This document shows positions 1 to 8,710 of a stretch of DNA of 64,000 nucleotides, in pieces. The DNA is from Hymenobacter sp. YC55. Lineage in GTDB: Bacteria > Bacteroidota > Bacteroidia > Cytophagales > Hymenobacteraceae. Within the stretch, counting starts at the first letter, position 1; each line of letters opens with the position of its first letter. Under the pieces are notes generated by a model. It saw nothing but the letters and a program-made list of their open reading frames with translations, did no database searches and had not been told where the DNA came from. The translations under genes were made by a program, and so were the position numbers. The stretch spans positions 1,798,001 to 1,862,000 of the forward strand of contig NZ_JARNTX010000001.1 in NCBI RefSeq assembly GCF_029433095.1, written 5' to 3'.

Positions 1-564
1 GAGCTGCGTCAGGAGGGAATATGTTTCGTTGAGGTGGCCCCAGCGGGTTTGCACCACGCCCACGTCGGGGGCGTCGAAGTAGGGTAGGGTTCGGCGTAAA
101 AAGTCGGGCTTGGGTACGAAATCAGCATCGAAAATGGCAATGAACTCGCCGTTGGTAAGCTCCAAGCCATGGCGCAAGGCACCCGCTTTGAAGCCCTGCC
201 GGTCGGGACGGCGCACTTGGTCGATGCGTAGTCCGCGGGCCCGATAATGCGCCACTCGGGCCGCTACTAGTCCCACCGTTTCGTCGGTCGAATCGTCGAG
301 GACTTGCAGGTGGAGCTTATCGATGGGGTAGTCGAGGGCGGCGCAGGCGTCGAGCAACCGCTCCACCACAAATACTTCGTTGTAGATAGGAAGCTGCACG
401 GTCACGCGGGGCCATGTGGCAGGAGCCGCCGGCTCGGCTGCCAGCCCGCGTGCGTAGGCCCGGCGGGCTAGTTGAGTCAGCTGAAACTGCGTAACGCTGA
501 AGCCTAGGATGAAAGCCAGGCACAGCCCATACAGCACTAGCAGCGTGACTTCAAGAAAGAGCAT
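1..564 (-). CDS. CESA-like family 2 glycosyltransferase, N-terminal part
   Basis: This is a processive-type GT2 glycosyltransferase, expected to move sugar units from nucleotide sugars at the inner membrane. Only the first 188 codons are present, because the reading frame runs off the left edge of the window. Residues 1-22 form a hydrophobic membrane segment. After a short linker come the GT-A fold marks VTVQLPIYNE, QVLDDSTDET, the donor-binding FDADFVP (DxD) and QTRWGHLN, an order typical of cellulose-synthase-like enzymes of about 480-500 residues. The ATG at 564 is the only sensible start because it opens the membrane segment. It lies 106 nt downstream of a second GT2 gene on the same strand, so the two may be co-transcribed. 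The substrate cannot be read from the sequence. Confidence 0.85.
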   Translation of the reverse strand, partial: MLFLEVTLLVLYGLCLAFILGFSVTQFQLTQLARRAYARGLAAEPAAPATWPRVTVQLPIYNEVFVVERLLDACAALDYPIDKLHLQVLDDSTDETVGLVAARVAHYRARGLRIDQVRRPDRQGFKAGALRHGLELTNGEFIAIFDADFVPKPDFLRRTLPYFDAPDVGVVQTRWGHLNETYSLLTQL

Positions 565-670
565 GCAGGAAATAAAAGGGCACAAAGTACGGCATGCCAG
601 GGTTATAAATCATTACCCTGACGCAATGGGTATGATCAGTGCACCGCGCAGTACTGATGCTAAGAATAGA

Positions 671-1363
671 TTATAGATAGCGGAAAATAGTCCACAGGAT
701 TTTGTAGCCGGCCCCGAGTGTACCGCGCACCGTACCCGACACCTTGCTCGTGCCGATGCGCCGGCGGTAGCGCACCGCTACTTCGGTGCTCGGAATTTTG
801 AGCTTGGCGGCTTTGAGCTGCATTTCCACGGTCCAGCCGTAGGTGGTATCCTGCATGCCAATCCGCGTAAGGGCCGACGCTCTAATAGCCCGGAAAGGGC
901 CAAGATCGGTGAAGCTGGCGCCGTAGAGTCGTCGCAGTAAGTTAGTAGCCAGCCAGTTGCCAAATATCTGCTGCGGCATCATCGAGCCAGCTTCTCGCTC
1001 ACCCAAGGCGCGGGAGCCAATTACCATATCCGCTTCGCCGCGCAGGATAGGGGCGAGCAGCAGCGGCATTTCCTCGGGATAATCGGAATGGTCGCCGTCT
1101 AGAAAGACAATAATTTCGGGCTGTTCGGCGGCTGGCCGTGCGTAGCAGCGGGCCATACCTGCCAAGCACGCGTAGCCGTAGCCTGGGCGGGGCTCTCGGA
1201 GCACAGTGGCACCCGCGGCGCGCGCTACCGTCCCGGTTTGATCGGAAGAGTTATTGTCAACCACGATAACTTCCCGAACCAAGCCCGCTGGGATTTCTGC
1301 CAGCACCTTCCCAATGGATTGCTCTTCATTGTAGGCCGGGATAATAACATCTATTAACGGCAT
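671..1363 (-). CDS. GT2 glycosyltransferase, DPM1-like (polyprenyl-phosphate sugar transferase type)
   Basis: The 230-residue product is a soluble GT2 enzyme like dolichyl-phosphate mannose synthase-type proteins, which load a sugar onto a lipid carrier. The N-terminus IDVIIPAYNEEQSIG and VDNNSSDQT are the nucleotide-sugar-binding strand and loop. FLDGDHSDYPEE carries the acidic metal-binding motif, and the acceptor-side block TDLGPFRAIR follows. I place the start at ATG 1363. The frame stays open to a TTG at 1429, but the extra 22 residues precede the universal first strand and look untranslated. No C-terminal membrane anchor of note is visible. It probably precedes the CESA-like gene in one leftward transcript. 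The sugar and acceptor are unknown. Confidence 0.82.
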   Translation of the reverse strand: MPLIDVIIPAYNEEQSIGKVLAEIPAGLVREVIVVDNNSSDQTGTVARAAGATVLREPRPGYGYACLAGMARCYARPAAEQPEIIVFLDGDHSDYPEEMPLLLAPILRGEADMVIGSRALGEREAGSMMPQQIFGNWLATNLLRRLYGASFTDLGPFRAIRASALTRIGMQDTTYGWTVEMQLKAAKLKIPSTEVAVRYRRRIGTSKVSGTVRGTLGAGYKILWTIFRYL

Positions 1364-1546
1364 TCTATAGGCTTCATAGATTTCCAATAACTGCGCTTGG
1401 CTTTCTCGGTTGTTTGGTACCCGTTTCAAGCTTCAGTAAGCGTCCGGGAACTACAAAGATGCGGTTTGTAGGACCACAAAATCGTCTTCATCTAAATTCT
1501 AACCTTGTACGCTACTTTTACGATTTCAACCTGAACCGTATCCTGC

Positions 1547-2014
1547 ATGCTACAGCTAGGTGACACTGCTCCCGACTTCACTCTGAAAACCACTACTGGT
1601 GAGGCTTTTCGCTTAGCCGACCAACGAGGAAAACGAGCTATCGTGTTGTATTTCTATCCCAAAGATGACACGCCTGGCTGCACCGCCGAGGCCTGCTCGT
1701 TTCGCGACCAATACCAGGACTTTCAGGATTTAGGGGCTGAAGTTGTGGGCGTCAGCTCCGATTCGGAGGCGTCGCACCAGAAGTTCACCCAGAAGCACCG
1801 GCTACCGTTTCCGCTGCTAGCTGATACGGGCGGCCAAGTGCGCAAACTCTACGAAGTGCCTCGCGCGCTTCTTGGCATTCTGCCCGGCCGCGTCACCTTC
1901 GTCATCGATAAGCAGGGAGTGATCCGCTACATATTCAATTCCATGAACCGGGCCACCGACCACGTAGCCCACGCCCGCCAAGTGCTGACCGACCTGCAAC
2001 GGGATTTAAGTTGA
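1547..2014 (+). CDS. bcp: Thiol peroxidase Bcp (thioredoxin-dependent)
   Basis: This is a Bcp/PrxQ peroxiredoxin that reduces peroxides in the cytoplasm using thioredoxin. The 155 residues match the usual family length. The block YFYPKDDTPGCTAEAC holds the peroxidatic Cys45 in TPGCT and the resolving Cys50, the helix-internal pair of atypical two-cysteine Bcp proteins. The active-site Arg lies towards the C-terminus in GRVTFVIDKQG. It is transcribed divergently from the glycosyltransferase pair. A weak TAnnTTTG-like core (TACTTTTA, 1513-1520) lies 26 nt before the ATG. No operon partner is evident. Confidence 0.95.
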   Translation: MLQLGDTAPDFTLKTTTGEAFRLADQRGKRAIVLYFYPKDDTPGCTAEACSFRDQYQDFQDLGAEVVGVSSDSEASHQKFTQKHRLPFPLLADTGGQVRKLYEVPRALLGILPGRVTFVIDKQGVIRYIFNSMNRATDHVAHARQVLTDLQRDLS

Positions 2015-2137
2015 TGGTTGAGGGTTGATTCTATTTGTTGCTTGTTAATGGGTAAGGCTATGCTGCCAGTTAACCGCAACAAGTGATAAGTAGCATACGC
2101 CCTCAACAACCAATACTCAATAACCAACAATTACTTG

Positions 2138-2707
2138 ATGGGCTCATTACGAACGGATATGCTACAGCGGGCGCAACGAAACCGTCGCGTTGTGTCGTTG
2201 CGAACCAGCAATGGTTTGTTTTTAGGCTACGTCCTCAGTCACAACCCCGAATTGCTGCTGTTGCGCACAATCACGCGCCAGGGCCTGCCAACCGGCGTCC
2301 AGACCATCAGCCTTAACACGGTCACGCAGATGCATTTCGATGACCGGTACGTGCGCCTAATCGAATTCAAGGAGCACAACCCCGAAGTGGTATATGCCCT
2401 GCCTTCCACGCCGGGCGGCCTCGAAAATCAGTACCTCACAATTCCGGTGCTGCTGCAGCGTGCGCAGGAGGTGCGCCAACTCGTCATGCTCGAAACCCAA
2501 GCCGAGGGCTACCTCTACGGCTACGTGGTGCGCGTTGCCGATGATGAATTACTACTGGAAACGTACACCCAGTACGGCGAAGCGGACGGCCATTCCGTGC
2601 TCGGCTTCGAGGATATCCGCAACGTGATTTGGAGCGACGAAGATACCCGCACCATCGACCTGCTGCTCAAACAAGGTGGCTTAAACAACGAAAAGCCTAC
2701 TCTCTAG
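2138..2707 (+). CDS. Hypothetical protein made of two tandem homologous domains
   Basis: I do not recognise a named family. The 189-residue protein is an internal duplication. Residues about 9-75 and 105-175 share the pattern LQRAQ-x(2)-R-x(2)-V-x-L-x-T, then G-x(3)-GYV, LLL-x-T-x-T-x(2)-G, and a final acidic-Arg stretch. The alternation of short strands with GYV and LLL is reminiscent of an Sm-like or SH3-like small barrel, but that is only an impression. There is no signal peptide or membrane segment, so it should be cytoplasmic. I use ATG 2138. A TTG immediately before it would add one residue, and ATG 2159 is a possible shorter start. It follows bcp after a gap that holds a degenerate inverted repeat. 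Confidence 0.6.
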   Translation: MGSLRTDMLQRAQRNRRVVSLRTSNGLFLGYVLSHNPELLLLRTITRQGLPTGVQTISLNTVTQMHFDDRYVRLIEFKEHNPEVVYALPSTPGGLENQYLTIPVLLQRAQEVRQLVMLETQAEGYLYGYVVRVADDELLLETYTQYGEADGHSVLGFEDIRNVIWSDEDTRTIDLLLKQGGLNNEKPTL

Positions 2708-2848
2708 GCCACAACCTACACAAGAAGAGACCTAGGCGCAAAAGAGGAGCGAGTACGAGGACTTTCTAGTATCGAGTGAAGTAGTAGGGTCGCCAAAGCC
2801 ACCTATTTTGCGTAAGCGCAGAACTGAAATCCATGATGCTTCCAGTTT

Positions 2849-3850
2849 ATGCACCGTTCCTGTTCTTTTCTGCTGCTCCTTTTCGCTTTGTTGTTTGCTA
2901 CGCTTAGTGTAGCCCAAACTACACCCGCTTCCCTTAATGCCACGCTCGACGGATACGAGTATCCGTTTCCGGTGCGTACCCTACCGCTCACGCTGGAAGG
3001 CCAGCGCCTCCGAATGGCCTATATGGACGTGCCCGCCACTGCCAAAGCCAATGGCCGTACAGTGGTGTTGCTGCACGGCAAAAACTTTTTCGGGGCTTAC
3101 TGGCGGGAAACTATCAAGGCGCTGACGGCGGCCGGGTTTCGCGTAGTGGTGCCCGACCAAATTGGCTTTGGCAAGTCCGACAAACCCGATATTCATTACT
3201 CTTTCCACCAACTCGCCCACAATACCAAGCACCTGCTCGACACGCTAGGAATTCAGAAAGCCACCATTGTAGGGCATAGTATGGGCGGTATGCTCGCTAC
3301 GCGTTTCGCGCTACTCTACCCCGCTGCCACCGAGAAGCTAGTGCTTGAAAATCCCATTGGCTTAGAGGATTACCGCGTGGGCGTGCCATTCCAGACAATC
3401 GACCAGGCCGAGGCTAGCGAACGGAAAAGCACCGAAGAAAGCATTCGGAAATACCATGCCACGTATTACCCCAAGGGCTACCCGAAAGCCCACGACGAGT
3501 GGCTGCTGCCCCTGGCCGCCCAAACCCGCCACCCCGATTTTCTGAAAGTAGCCCGCGCCAACGCCCTCACCTTCGACATGATTTACCAGCAGCCAGTGAG
3601 CTACGAGTTTGGCGCAAGCACGGCTCCCACGTTGCTAATCATCGGGCAGGACGACCGAACGGTGGTTGGTAAAGGCCTGATTAAAGACCCGAAAGTTCTG
3701 GCCCGGATGGGGCAGTATCCGGCGCTAGGCCAGCGGACAGCCGCTCAAATCAAAGGCGCCAAGCTAGTGCCACTGCCCGGCGTAGGTCACATTCCGCACC
3801 TGGAAGCCACCCCGCAGTTTCTGGCGGCCCTGCTGGCTTTTGTGCGGTAG
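2849..3850 (+). CDS. Secreted alpha/beta hydrolase
   Basis: This is a 333-residue alpha/beta-hydrolase-fold protein with a Sec signal peptide (residues 1-22, ending SVAQ), so it acts in the periplasm or outside. The oxyanion region is VVLLHGKNFFG. The nucleophile elbow GHSMGG places the catalytic Ser at 144. The acid is in IIGQDDRTV (Asp268 or 269) and the His is His314 in GVGHIPHLE. PDQIGFGKSDKP is the usual strand-4 motif of esterases, haloalkane dehalogenase-like enzymes and proline iminopeptidase relatives. The substrate cannot be told. The gene stands alone between a cytoplasmic hypothetical gene and a small secreted protein gene. Confidence 0.88.
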   Translation: MHRSCSFLLLLFALLFATLSVAQTTPASLNATLDGYEYPFPVRTLPLTLEGQRLRMAYMDVPATAKANGRTVVLLHGKNFFGAYWRETIKALTAAGFRVVVPDQIGFGKSDKPDIHYSFHQLAHNTKHLLDTLGIQKATIVGHSMGGMLATRFALLYPAATEKLVLENPIGLEDYRVGVPFQTIDQAEASERKSTEESIRKYHATYYPKGYPKAHDEWLLPLAAQTRHPDFLKVARANALTFDMIYQQPVSYEFGASTAPTLLIIGQDDRTVVGKGLIKDPKVLARMGQYPALGQRTAAQIKGAKLVPLPGVGHIPHLEATPQFLAALLAFVR

Positions 3851-4014
3851 TGCTGCCTGCATGTTGTGTGCGGCGGTTGTAAAACAGTTGTTATAAGGCA
3901 GAATACTTACCGGTGCTCTGTAAGAGTTGTAAACGAATCTAAGTTGCAACCTTATCAGGACCAAGTGAGTCAATAGAGTAGCTAAGTGCTCCACCTTTAA
4001 ACAGGAACGAACCA

Positions 4015-4395
4015 ATGAAAACTCTTCTGCTTGTTTTGTTTTCGCCGGTCTTCTTGACCCCCGCACTGGCCCAAACAACCCCGCCTAGTCAGTTGAAACT
4101 AAGCGAAAAGTTTAGGCTGCAGCCGCGCAACTCGGGGCGGATGCTTGCTCCCGCCGCCTCCCAGAAACAACAGCAATTAGCATCTGGAAGCACATATCGT
4201 AGCTACCCAAATGCCATGCGCATAGTCGTGCCCGACTCTGGGGTTAGCAAAATGCCGCAAGCTGCTGTGCAGGATAGAATGGACGCCGGAGGCGTACAAC
4301 AACTCCCTTTGCAGCAGTACCTGCCTGACCAGCCAGCTAAAAAGCTGGAGCGTAATTCGTCGCGGCAAGATGAGCATTCGGGCCGCAAGCCGTAA
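4015..4395 (+). CDS. Small secreted hypothetical protein
   Basis: The 126-residue protein has a clear signal peptide (MKTLLLVLFSPVFLTPALA, then QTT) and a polar Gln-, Pro- and Ser-rich mature part without recognisable motifs, probably largely disordered. I do not recognise a family. It starts at ATG 4015 after a 164-nt gap and lies 32 nt before another exported protein gene on the same strand, so the two may be one transcript. The signal peptide is the main support for it being real. Confidence 0.5.
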   Translation: MKTLLLVLFSPVFLTPALAQTTPPSQLKLSEKFRLQPRNSGRMLAPAASQKQQQLASGSTYRSYPNAMRIVVPDSGVSKMPQAAVQDRMDAGGVQQLPLQQYLPDQPAKKLERNSSRQDEHSGRKP

Positions 4396-4427
4396 GTTGC
4401 GCATGATTTCGCGCGACTGTCCTCTCT

Positions 4428-5414
4428 ATGGTTAACAGATATTTGCACGGGCTGTTGCCTGCGCTATTATTAACGACTGCGCTTGCACAAGCGCAGCAGC
4501 AGAATCCTCTTATTCCTGTTTTAACCCGGCCGTCGGTTTCACCTAGAATTACTGCGGCTCCGAAACCAGCCTCCCAAGCCACTGCCCGGCGACCAGCTAG
4601 CAAGTCCAAGAAATCTAAAACGGTTGCCAAACCAGCCGTTGTTAAGGTAGAGCGGGCGGTTGTTATCAGCGTAAGTGACACGATTAAAGGACGCTTCATT
4701 GTGCCACAAGTGCAGTTGCCCGATGCCGTAGCAGCTGCGCGCATCAATCTGGGGCTAGTGGATGCGGCCCTCGGCGAGGACTTGGATGATGTCCCGCAGC
4801 CGCTTGTAGTTAGCACGGCTATTGAGCAGGCGCACGCGGAGTTTGAAGGCAAAAAAAACGACTTCACCGAATCCCGCTACGAGGTGCTCTACAATGACCA
4901 TAGCCTGTTGTCAGTGGAGTTTACTTCTGTGTATGGTGGGGCTTATCCATCCACAGTGAAGCGCCATGCCACCTTCGATTTGCGCACTGGCAGCCTGCTG
5001 AAAGTGCGCGACTTGGTGGCTGATACATTGGCACTGCAGCAGCGCTGGCAGCAGTCCATCAACCGCCGCGTAACCGAGCACTTAGGCACGCTGCCCAAAG
5101 AATATCCGCAAATCGAGACCGATACCAATTTATTAACCGACGTTAAGCATCGGCTGTACTGGAACGACAGCACCAGCACCGTCGAGCTTCAGGAGGGAGA
5201 GCCGCGCTTCTACGATTTTGCCGTTACGTCGTTTGGCTTGGTGCTGTACTATGATTTCGGTTTCCCGCATGTTATTGAGGCCCTGCAGCCCGACTCCGAT
5301 TATCAGCTCACGTATGCCGAGATCAAGCGGTGGCTGAAACCCAAGGGACCGTTAAGCTTTAAAATAGAGGCGTCGCCGCCTAGCTCAAAATCCGCAGCGA
5401 ATCCGCGTGGATGA
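4428..5414 (+). CDS. Secreted DUF3298/RsiV-like domain protein
   Basis: The 328-residue exported protein starts with a signal peptide (cleavage near ALAQAQ) and a Pro/Ala/Lys-rich linker. A two-part domain follows. The first part covers roughly residues 80-165 and ends in SRYEVLYNDHSLLSVEF. The second contains VYGGAYPSTVKRHATFDL and TGSLLKVRDL, the signature order of DUF3298-type domains found in RsiV-like and PdaC-related proteins. RsiV itself binds lysozyme; whether this protein does is unknown, though PliI-type lysozyme inhibitors occur elsewhere in the window. Its 3' end overlaps the convergent polyferredoxin gene by 35 nt. Confidence 0.7.
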   Translation: MVNRYLHGLLPALLLTTALAQAQQQNPLIPVLTRPSVSPRITAAPKPASQATARRPASKSKKSKTVAKPAVVKVERAVVISVSDTIKGRFIVPQVQLPDAVAAARINLGLVDAALGEDLDDVPQPLVVSTAIEQAHAEFEGKKNDFTESRYEVLYNDHSLLSVEFTSVYGGAYPSTVKRHATFDLRTGSLLKVRDLVADTLALQQRWQQSINRRVTEHLGTLPKEYPQIETDTNLLTDVKHRLYWNDSTSTVELQEGEPRFYDFAVTSFGLVLYYDFGFPHVIEALQPDSDYQLTYAEIKRWLKPKGPLSFKIEASPPSSKSAANPRG

Positions 5415-6750
5415 GGGGAGAGCCTTGGTAGCGTCCTTCGCGCGGACCATTTTCGAGGTTGAGGACACCGCGCGGGCAAGCTGTGCTGCACATACCGCAC
5501 CCCACGCAGGCCGCCCGGATAATAGGCTCGCCGCGTTGGGCATATTGCTTTACGTCGATGCCCATTTCGCACACGTTGGAGCAGTTGCCGCACGAAATGC
5601 ATTGGGCGCCGTTAGTGGTGATACGAAAGCGCGAGAAGTGCTTCTGCAATAGCCCGAGATACGCCGCCATTGGGCACCCAAACCGGCACCACACCCGGTT
5701 GCCTAGCAAAGGGTAGAACCCCACGCCCACCACGCCCGAAAACACCGAGCCGATTGCAAACCCATAGGCCTTCGATAAAGGCTCTGCCACAGGCTGCAAG
5801 GCAGGCACCGCACCCGAAGCTGCCAGCCACAGCAGCGCCGTAATCAGCACGATAGCTACGAGGATGGGGTACATAATCCGCACTTCCCAGCGCCACGCGC
5901 CGCGCCTTTTGTCGGAGAGGTGACGGTAGGGGTCGCCGGCCGTTTCGGCGAGGCCGCCGCAGCCGCACACCCACGAGCAGTACCAGCGCTTCCCGTAGAA
6001 ATAGGTGAGAATAGGGACGCCTACAAACGAAATAACTACGCTCCAGAACACCATGAACACCCCCAGGCCGGGGCCGCCATCTTTCAACAGGTAGCCTACT
6101 GTACCCGGAAACAGGTAGTCGTATTTCAGCGGCCAAAAGTAGCTAAAGTAGTACTCGGGCTTTTGGAAGGCCAGCAGCAAGCCAGGCAGTATAAAGGCGA
6201 AGCCCAGTTGGAAAAACATCACCGACACCGTACGAATGCGCTGGTAGGGCGAGTGCCGATACTTCCATAGCGCGCGGCCACCCATCACGAGCACCGCCAG
6301 GGTATAGAAGGTGCCGTAGAGCAGCCACTGGTCGGCGGGCTTGTGGCGCAGCCACTGGCTGAACGGGTCTAGGGCGTGCACCAGTTGATTAAAGGGCCCG
6401 AAGTTGCCTTGGTCGTCGGGGCTGCTGTACCAGTAGAGCACTACGTAGAAGCCCGTGAGCACTACGGCCGTAATCCAGGCAATGGCACCGCGCCCGGTGC
6501 TGCCGCGCAACCACAGGTTGTCTTGCTTCACGCCCGCGTCGCCGCGCCCGAATTTCCACCACGCCCAGGCGAGGGTTCCGCTGCTAATCAGGGTCATGGC
6601 CGTGTAAAAGCTCAAACGTGCCCGTTCCGCATCGGCATCAAAGGCCACGGTGGAAAGAGCCAGTAGCCCCAGCCCGATAACTGTAAGCAGAATTTTTTCA
6701 GTTACCGACGTATCGGACACCGGCGGCTGAGATAGAGCAAGCGAGGCCAT
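5380..6750 (-). CDS. Membrane polyferredoxin (NapH/CcoG/NosR-like 4Fe-4S protein)
   Basis: This is a 456-residue inner-membrane iron-sulfur protein with several transmembrane helices. Cysteine motifs follow in the order CxxxCxC (YCSWVCGC), CxxxCP (CRFGCP), and two classical 4Fe-4S ferredoxin motifs CxxCxxCxxxC (CISCGNCSNVC and CVGCGMCSTACP). This is the layout of NapH/CcoG/NosR-type proteins, which pass electrons across or along the membrane. The partner is not known. Upstream on the same strand are a small His/Asp-tailed membrane protein and a NirB-type FAD oxidoreductase, so I infer an electron-transfer operon. Its last 35 nt overlap the end of the convergent DUF3298-like gene. Confidence 0.85.
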   Translation of the reverse strand: MASLALSQPPVSDTSVTEKILLTVIGLGLLALSTVAFDADAERARLSFYTAMTLISSGTLAWAWWKFGRGDAGVKQDNLWLRGSTGRGAIAWITAVVLTGFYVVLYWYSSPDDQGNFGPFNQLVHALDPFSQWLRHKPADQWLLYGTFYTLAVLVMGGRALWKYRHSPYQRIRTVSVMFFQLGFAFILPGLLLAFQKPEYYFSYFWPLKYDYLFPGTVGYLLKDGGPGLGVFMVFWSVVISFVGVPILTYFYGKRWYCSWVCGCGGLAETAGDPYRHLSDKRRGAWRWEVRIMYPILVAIVLITALLWLAASGAVPALQPVAEPLSKAYGFAIGSVFSGVVGVGFYPLLGNRVWCRFGCPMAAYLGLLQKHFSRFRITTNGAQCISCGNCSNVCEMGIDVKQYAQRGEPIIRAACVGCGMCSTACPRGVLNLENGPREGRYQGSPLIHADSLRILS

Positions 6751-6820
6751 AATCTATTTAATAATACGTATTTAGTTGAGTCGGCACACAAAGCTGTTTA
6801 ATCCAGCAAGTGTGCTTGGG

Positions 6821-7084
6821 CTAGTGCAAGTCGTGGTCATGGTCGTCATCATCGTGATGGTGGTGATGATGGTGGGGCGCATCGGGCCTGCCGAAATAAT
6901 TGAGCAGCGTGCCAACAACATACAAGCCTAACCAGCACACGTAGAGCCAGTTGAAACCCGCCGGTACACTGTGAGTGAAATAACGTAGAATCAGGTGAGC
7001 ACCACCGCTCATGATCAAGCCCGTGACGGCAATGAATTGAAAGCTGTTGAGGGCGCTAGGCCGGTATAGTTTGTTGAAATCCAT
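6821..7084 (-). CDS. Small membrane protein with His/Asp-rich metal-binding tail
   Basis: The 87-residue protein has two hydrophobic segments (about residues 14-33 and 45-63) and ends in the run PHHHHHHHDDDDHDHDLH. Such a tail can bind nickel, zinc, copper or iron. I do not recognise the family. It lies between the FAD oxidoreductase (105 nt upstream) and the polyferredoxin (70 nt downstream) on the same strand. This suggests a small subunit or metal-handling accessory of that redox system; this is inference. ATG 7084 is the only start that includes the first helix. Confidence 0.7.
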   Translation of the reverse strand: MDFNKLYRPSALNSFQFIAVTGLIMSGGAHLILRYFTHSVPAGFNWLYVCWLGLYVVGTLLNYFGRPDAPHHHHHHHDDDDHDHDLH

Positions 7085-7189
7085 GAGAAGTGGTTAAGAA
7101 AATCTATCCTGAGTCTAGCCTTCGTTTATGACCAAGGTTTTGTTGTCTGCTCGCCAATTGAGGCGAGCAACTGGCCTCAGGGTAGGAAC

Positions 7190-8539
7190 TCAGGTACCAG
7201 ACGCAGACAGCAAACGGGCAAATAATCCCTTGCGCCGCTGCAATACAACCGGCTGTCCTGGAAATTGCTTGTTGAATTGCGCGACAATATCCGCTTCGTG
7301 CTGCTTGTAGAATTCGGGGTCGAAGTTAGCGGCACCTAGCTGGCGCAGCACGTCATGAATCGGTGTTTCCGCTCGTAGCCAGTTCTCCCACACCTCGTGG
7401 CGCTGCCGCAAGCCCATGGCGTTCATGCCCGTTACGGCAAAGCCAGCCGACGGCCGGAAGTTAATGCGCAAGGCGTGCAAGGTATTGGGATGTTGCCAAT
7501 AGAATGACTCTACGCCCTCAGTAAGTTCGGCGGGCACGCGGCCGTAGGTTTGGTATTCGAGATTGAAGAACTTAGCCGAGTTGAACCAGATGCCACGCCG
7601 ATAGGGGGTGGGCTGCCCGCAGATGGTGTGCGCCACCGTTTCGCCCTGCGCCCGACCAGTATACCAAAGCTGCTCTATTGGTACTTCGTTGGCCCCCGCT
7701 TGGCGGTGCTGCGCACAGTCGCCAGCCGCGAAAACGCCAGGTACGCTGGTTTGCAGCAACTCGTCAACCAGAATGCCCCGGTCGGTAGCTAGTCCTGCTG
7801 CCTGGGCGAGAGTTAGGTTGGGTTTTACGCCCGTCGCCAAGCCCACCCACTGCGCTTCTATTTCTTCGCCGGCAGTGGTGCGCACCGCGCGCACCCGGCC
7901 CGCACCATCGGGCAGTAGCTCGGCGAGTTCGGTGCGGTAGCGAACATCAATGTCGTGGGCTTGTAGTTGGATATTGATGAGCTCGGCTTCCGGCTTAGGC
8001 AATACCGACGCCCAATACCGGTCGTCGCGCACCAGCATCGTGACCCGGATGCCTCGGGAATGCAGCATTTCGGCCAGCTCTATTCCGATCAGCCCGCCGC
8101 CTACTACCACCGCCTGTTGGATGCCGTGCGTTTCGCGGGTCATCTGTTCGAGGTCGGGCAGAGAATAAAGGCCTTGAACGCCTGGTAGGTGCTGTCCGGG
8201 CCAGTCAGCGAAGCGGCTGACCGAGCCCGTGGCCAGCAAAAGTTGGTCGTATGACAGGGTTTGGCCCGTGCTTAGGCTAAGCTCTTTGCGGGTCGTGTTC
8301 AAGGCTGTGGCTGTGGCTTGCACTAGCTCTAGCCGGTTTTCCGTCCAAAACCAGTCCTCGAACGGCTTGATGTCTTGGTAGCGCAGGTGGCCCATGTACA
8401 CGTACATCAACGCAGTGCGCGAGTAATGGTGTGTTGTCTCGTCGGACACCAGCGTAATGCGGGCGTCGGGGCGCAGCCGCCGAACCGTGACAGCCGCCGT
8501 AACGCCTGTAATTCCATTGCCGATAACAACCAGATGCAT
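7190..8539 (-). CDS. NAD(P)/FAD-dependent oxidoreductase, NirB/rubredoxin-reductase type
   Basis: The 449-residue protein is a two-dinucleotide-fold flavoprotein. VVIGNGITGVTAA at the N-terminus is the FAD-binding Rossmann motif. VVVGGGLIGIELAEML near the middle is the NAD(P)H-binding motif. GVFAAGDCAQ is the conserved second FAD-contact motif. The start resembles the large subunit of NADH-nitrite reductase, but the sirohaem and ferredoxin-like regions of NirB are absent, so it is a stand-alone reductase. It heads a leftward group with the His-tailed protein and the polyferredoxin, and probably feeds electrons from NAD(P)H into it. The divergent neighbour is a DUF547 gene. Confidence 0.85.
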   Translation of the reverse strand: MHLVVIGNGITGVTAAVTVRRLRPDARITLVSDETTHHYSRTALMYVYMGHLRYQDIKPFEDWFWTENRLELVQATATALNTTRKELSLSTGQTLSYDQLLLATGSVSRFADWPGQHLPGVQGLYSLPDLEQMTRETHGIQQAVVVGGGLIGIELAEMLHSRGIRVTMLVRDDRYWASVLPKPEAELINIQLQAHDIDVRYRTELAELLPDGAGRVRAVRTTAGEEIEAQWVGLATGVKPNLTLAQAAGLATDRGILVDELLQTSVPGVFAAGDCAQHRQAGANEVPIEQLWYTGRAQGETVAHTICGQPTPYRRGIWFNSAKFFNLEYQTYGRVPAELTEGVESFYWQHPNTLHALRINFRPSAGFAVTGMNAMGLRQRHEVWENWLRAETPIHDVLRQLGAANFDPEFYKQHEADIVAQFNKQFPGQPVVLQRRKGLFARLLSASGT

Positions 8540-8643
8540 AAGTGAAAAATATACGAGGCGGAAAACCCGATAGGCTGTGAGTTCTCGTAAAGTTGAGCAG
8601 AAAATATCACTGAGCGATGAGGCTTTAATTTCATACGCGCTGT

Positions 8644-8651
8644 TAGGTTTG
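8644..8651 (+). promoter_or_regulatory. Putative -7 element for the DUF547 gene
   Basis: TAGGTTTG matches the Bacteroidota core TAnnTTTG exactly and lies 59 nt before the preferred ATG of the DUF547 gene. No good TTG is seen at the usual upstream spacing, so support is partial. Confidence 0.4.
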
Positions 8652-8710
8652 TATAACCTGCTGTTGCGCTACGGTTGGCCTCCGGCTTTTGCTTCTTCAC
8701 TGACGTACAT

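Noticed and set aside
5407..5716. Plus-strand frames opposite the end of the polyferredoxin gene
   Set aside because: They lie over the Cys-motif coding region of a certain gene and have no own signature.
6821..6890. His-tag-like stretch as sign of vector contamination
   Set aside because: It is at the end of a natural-looking two-helix protein within an operon, with no vector sequence near it and a mixed His/Asp pattern.
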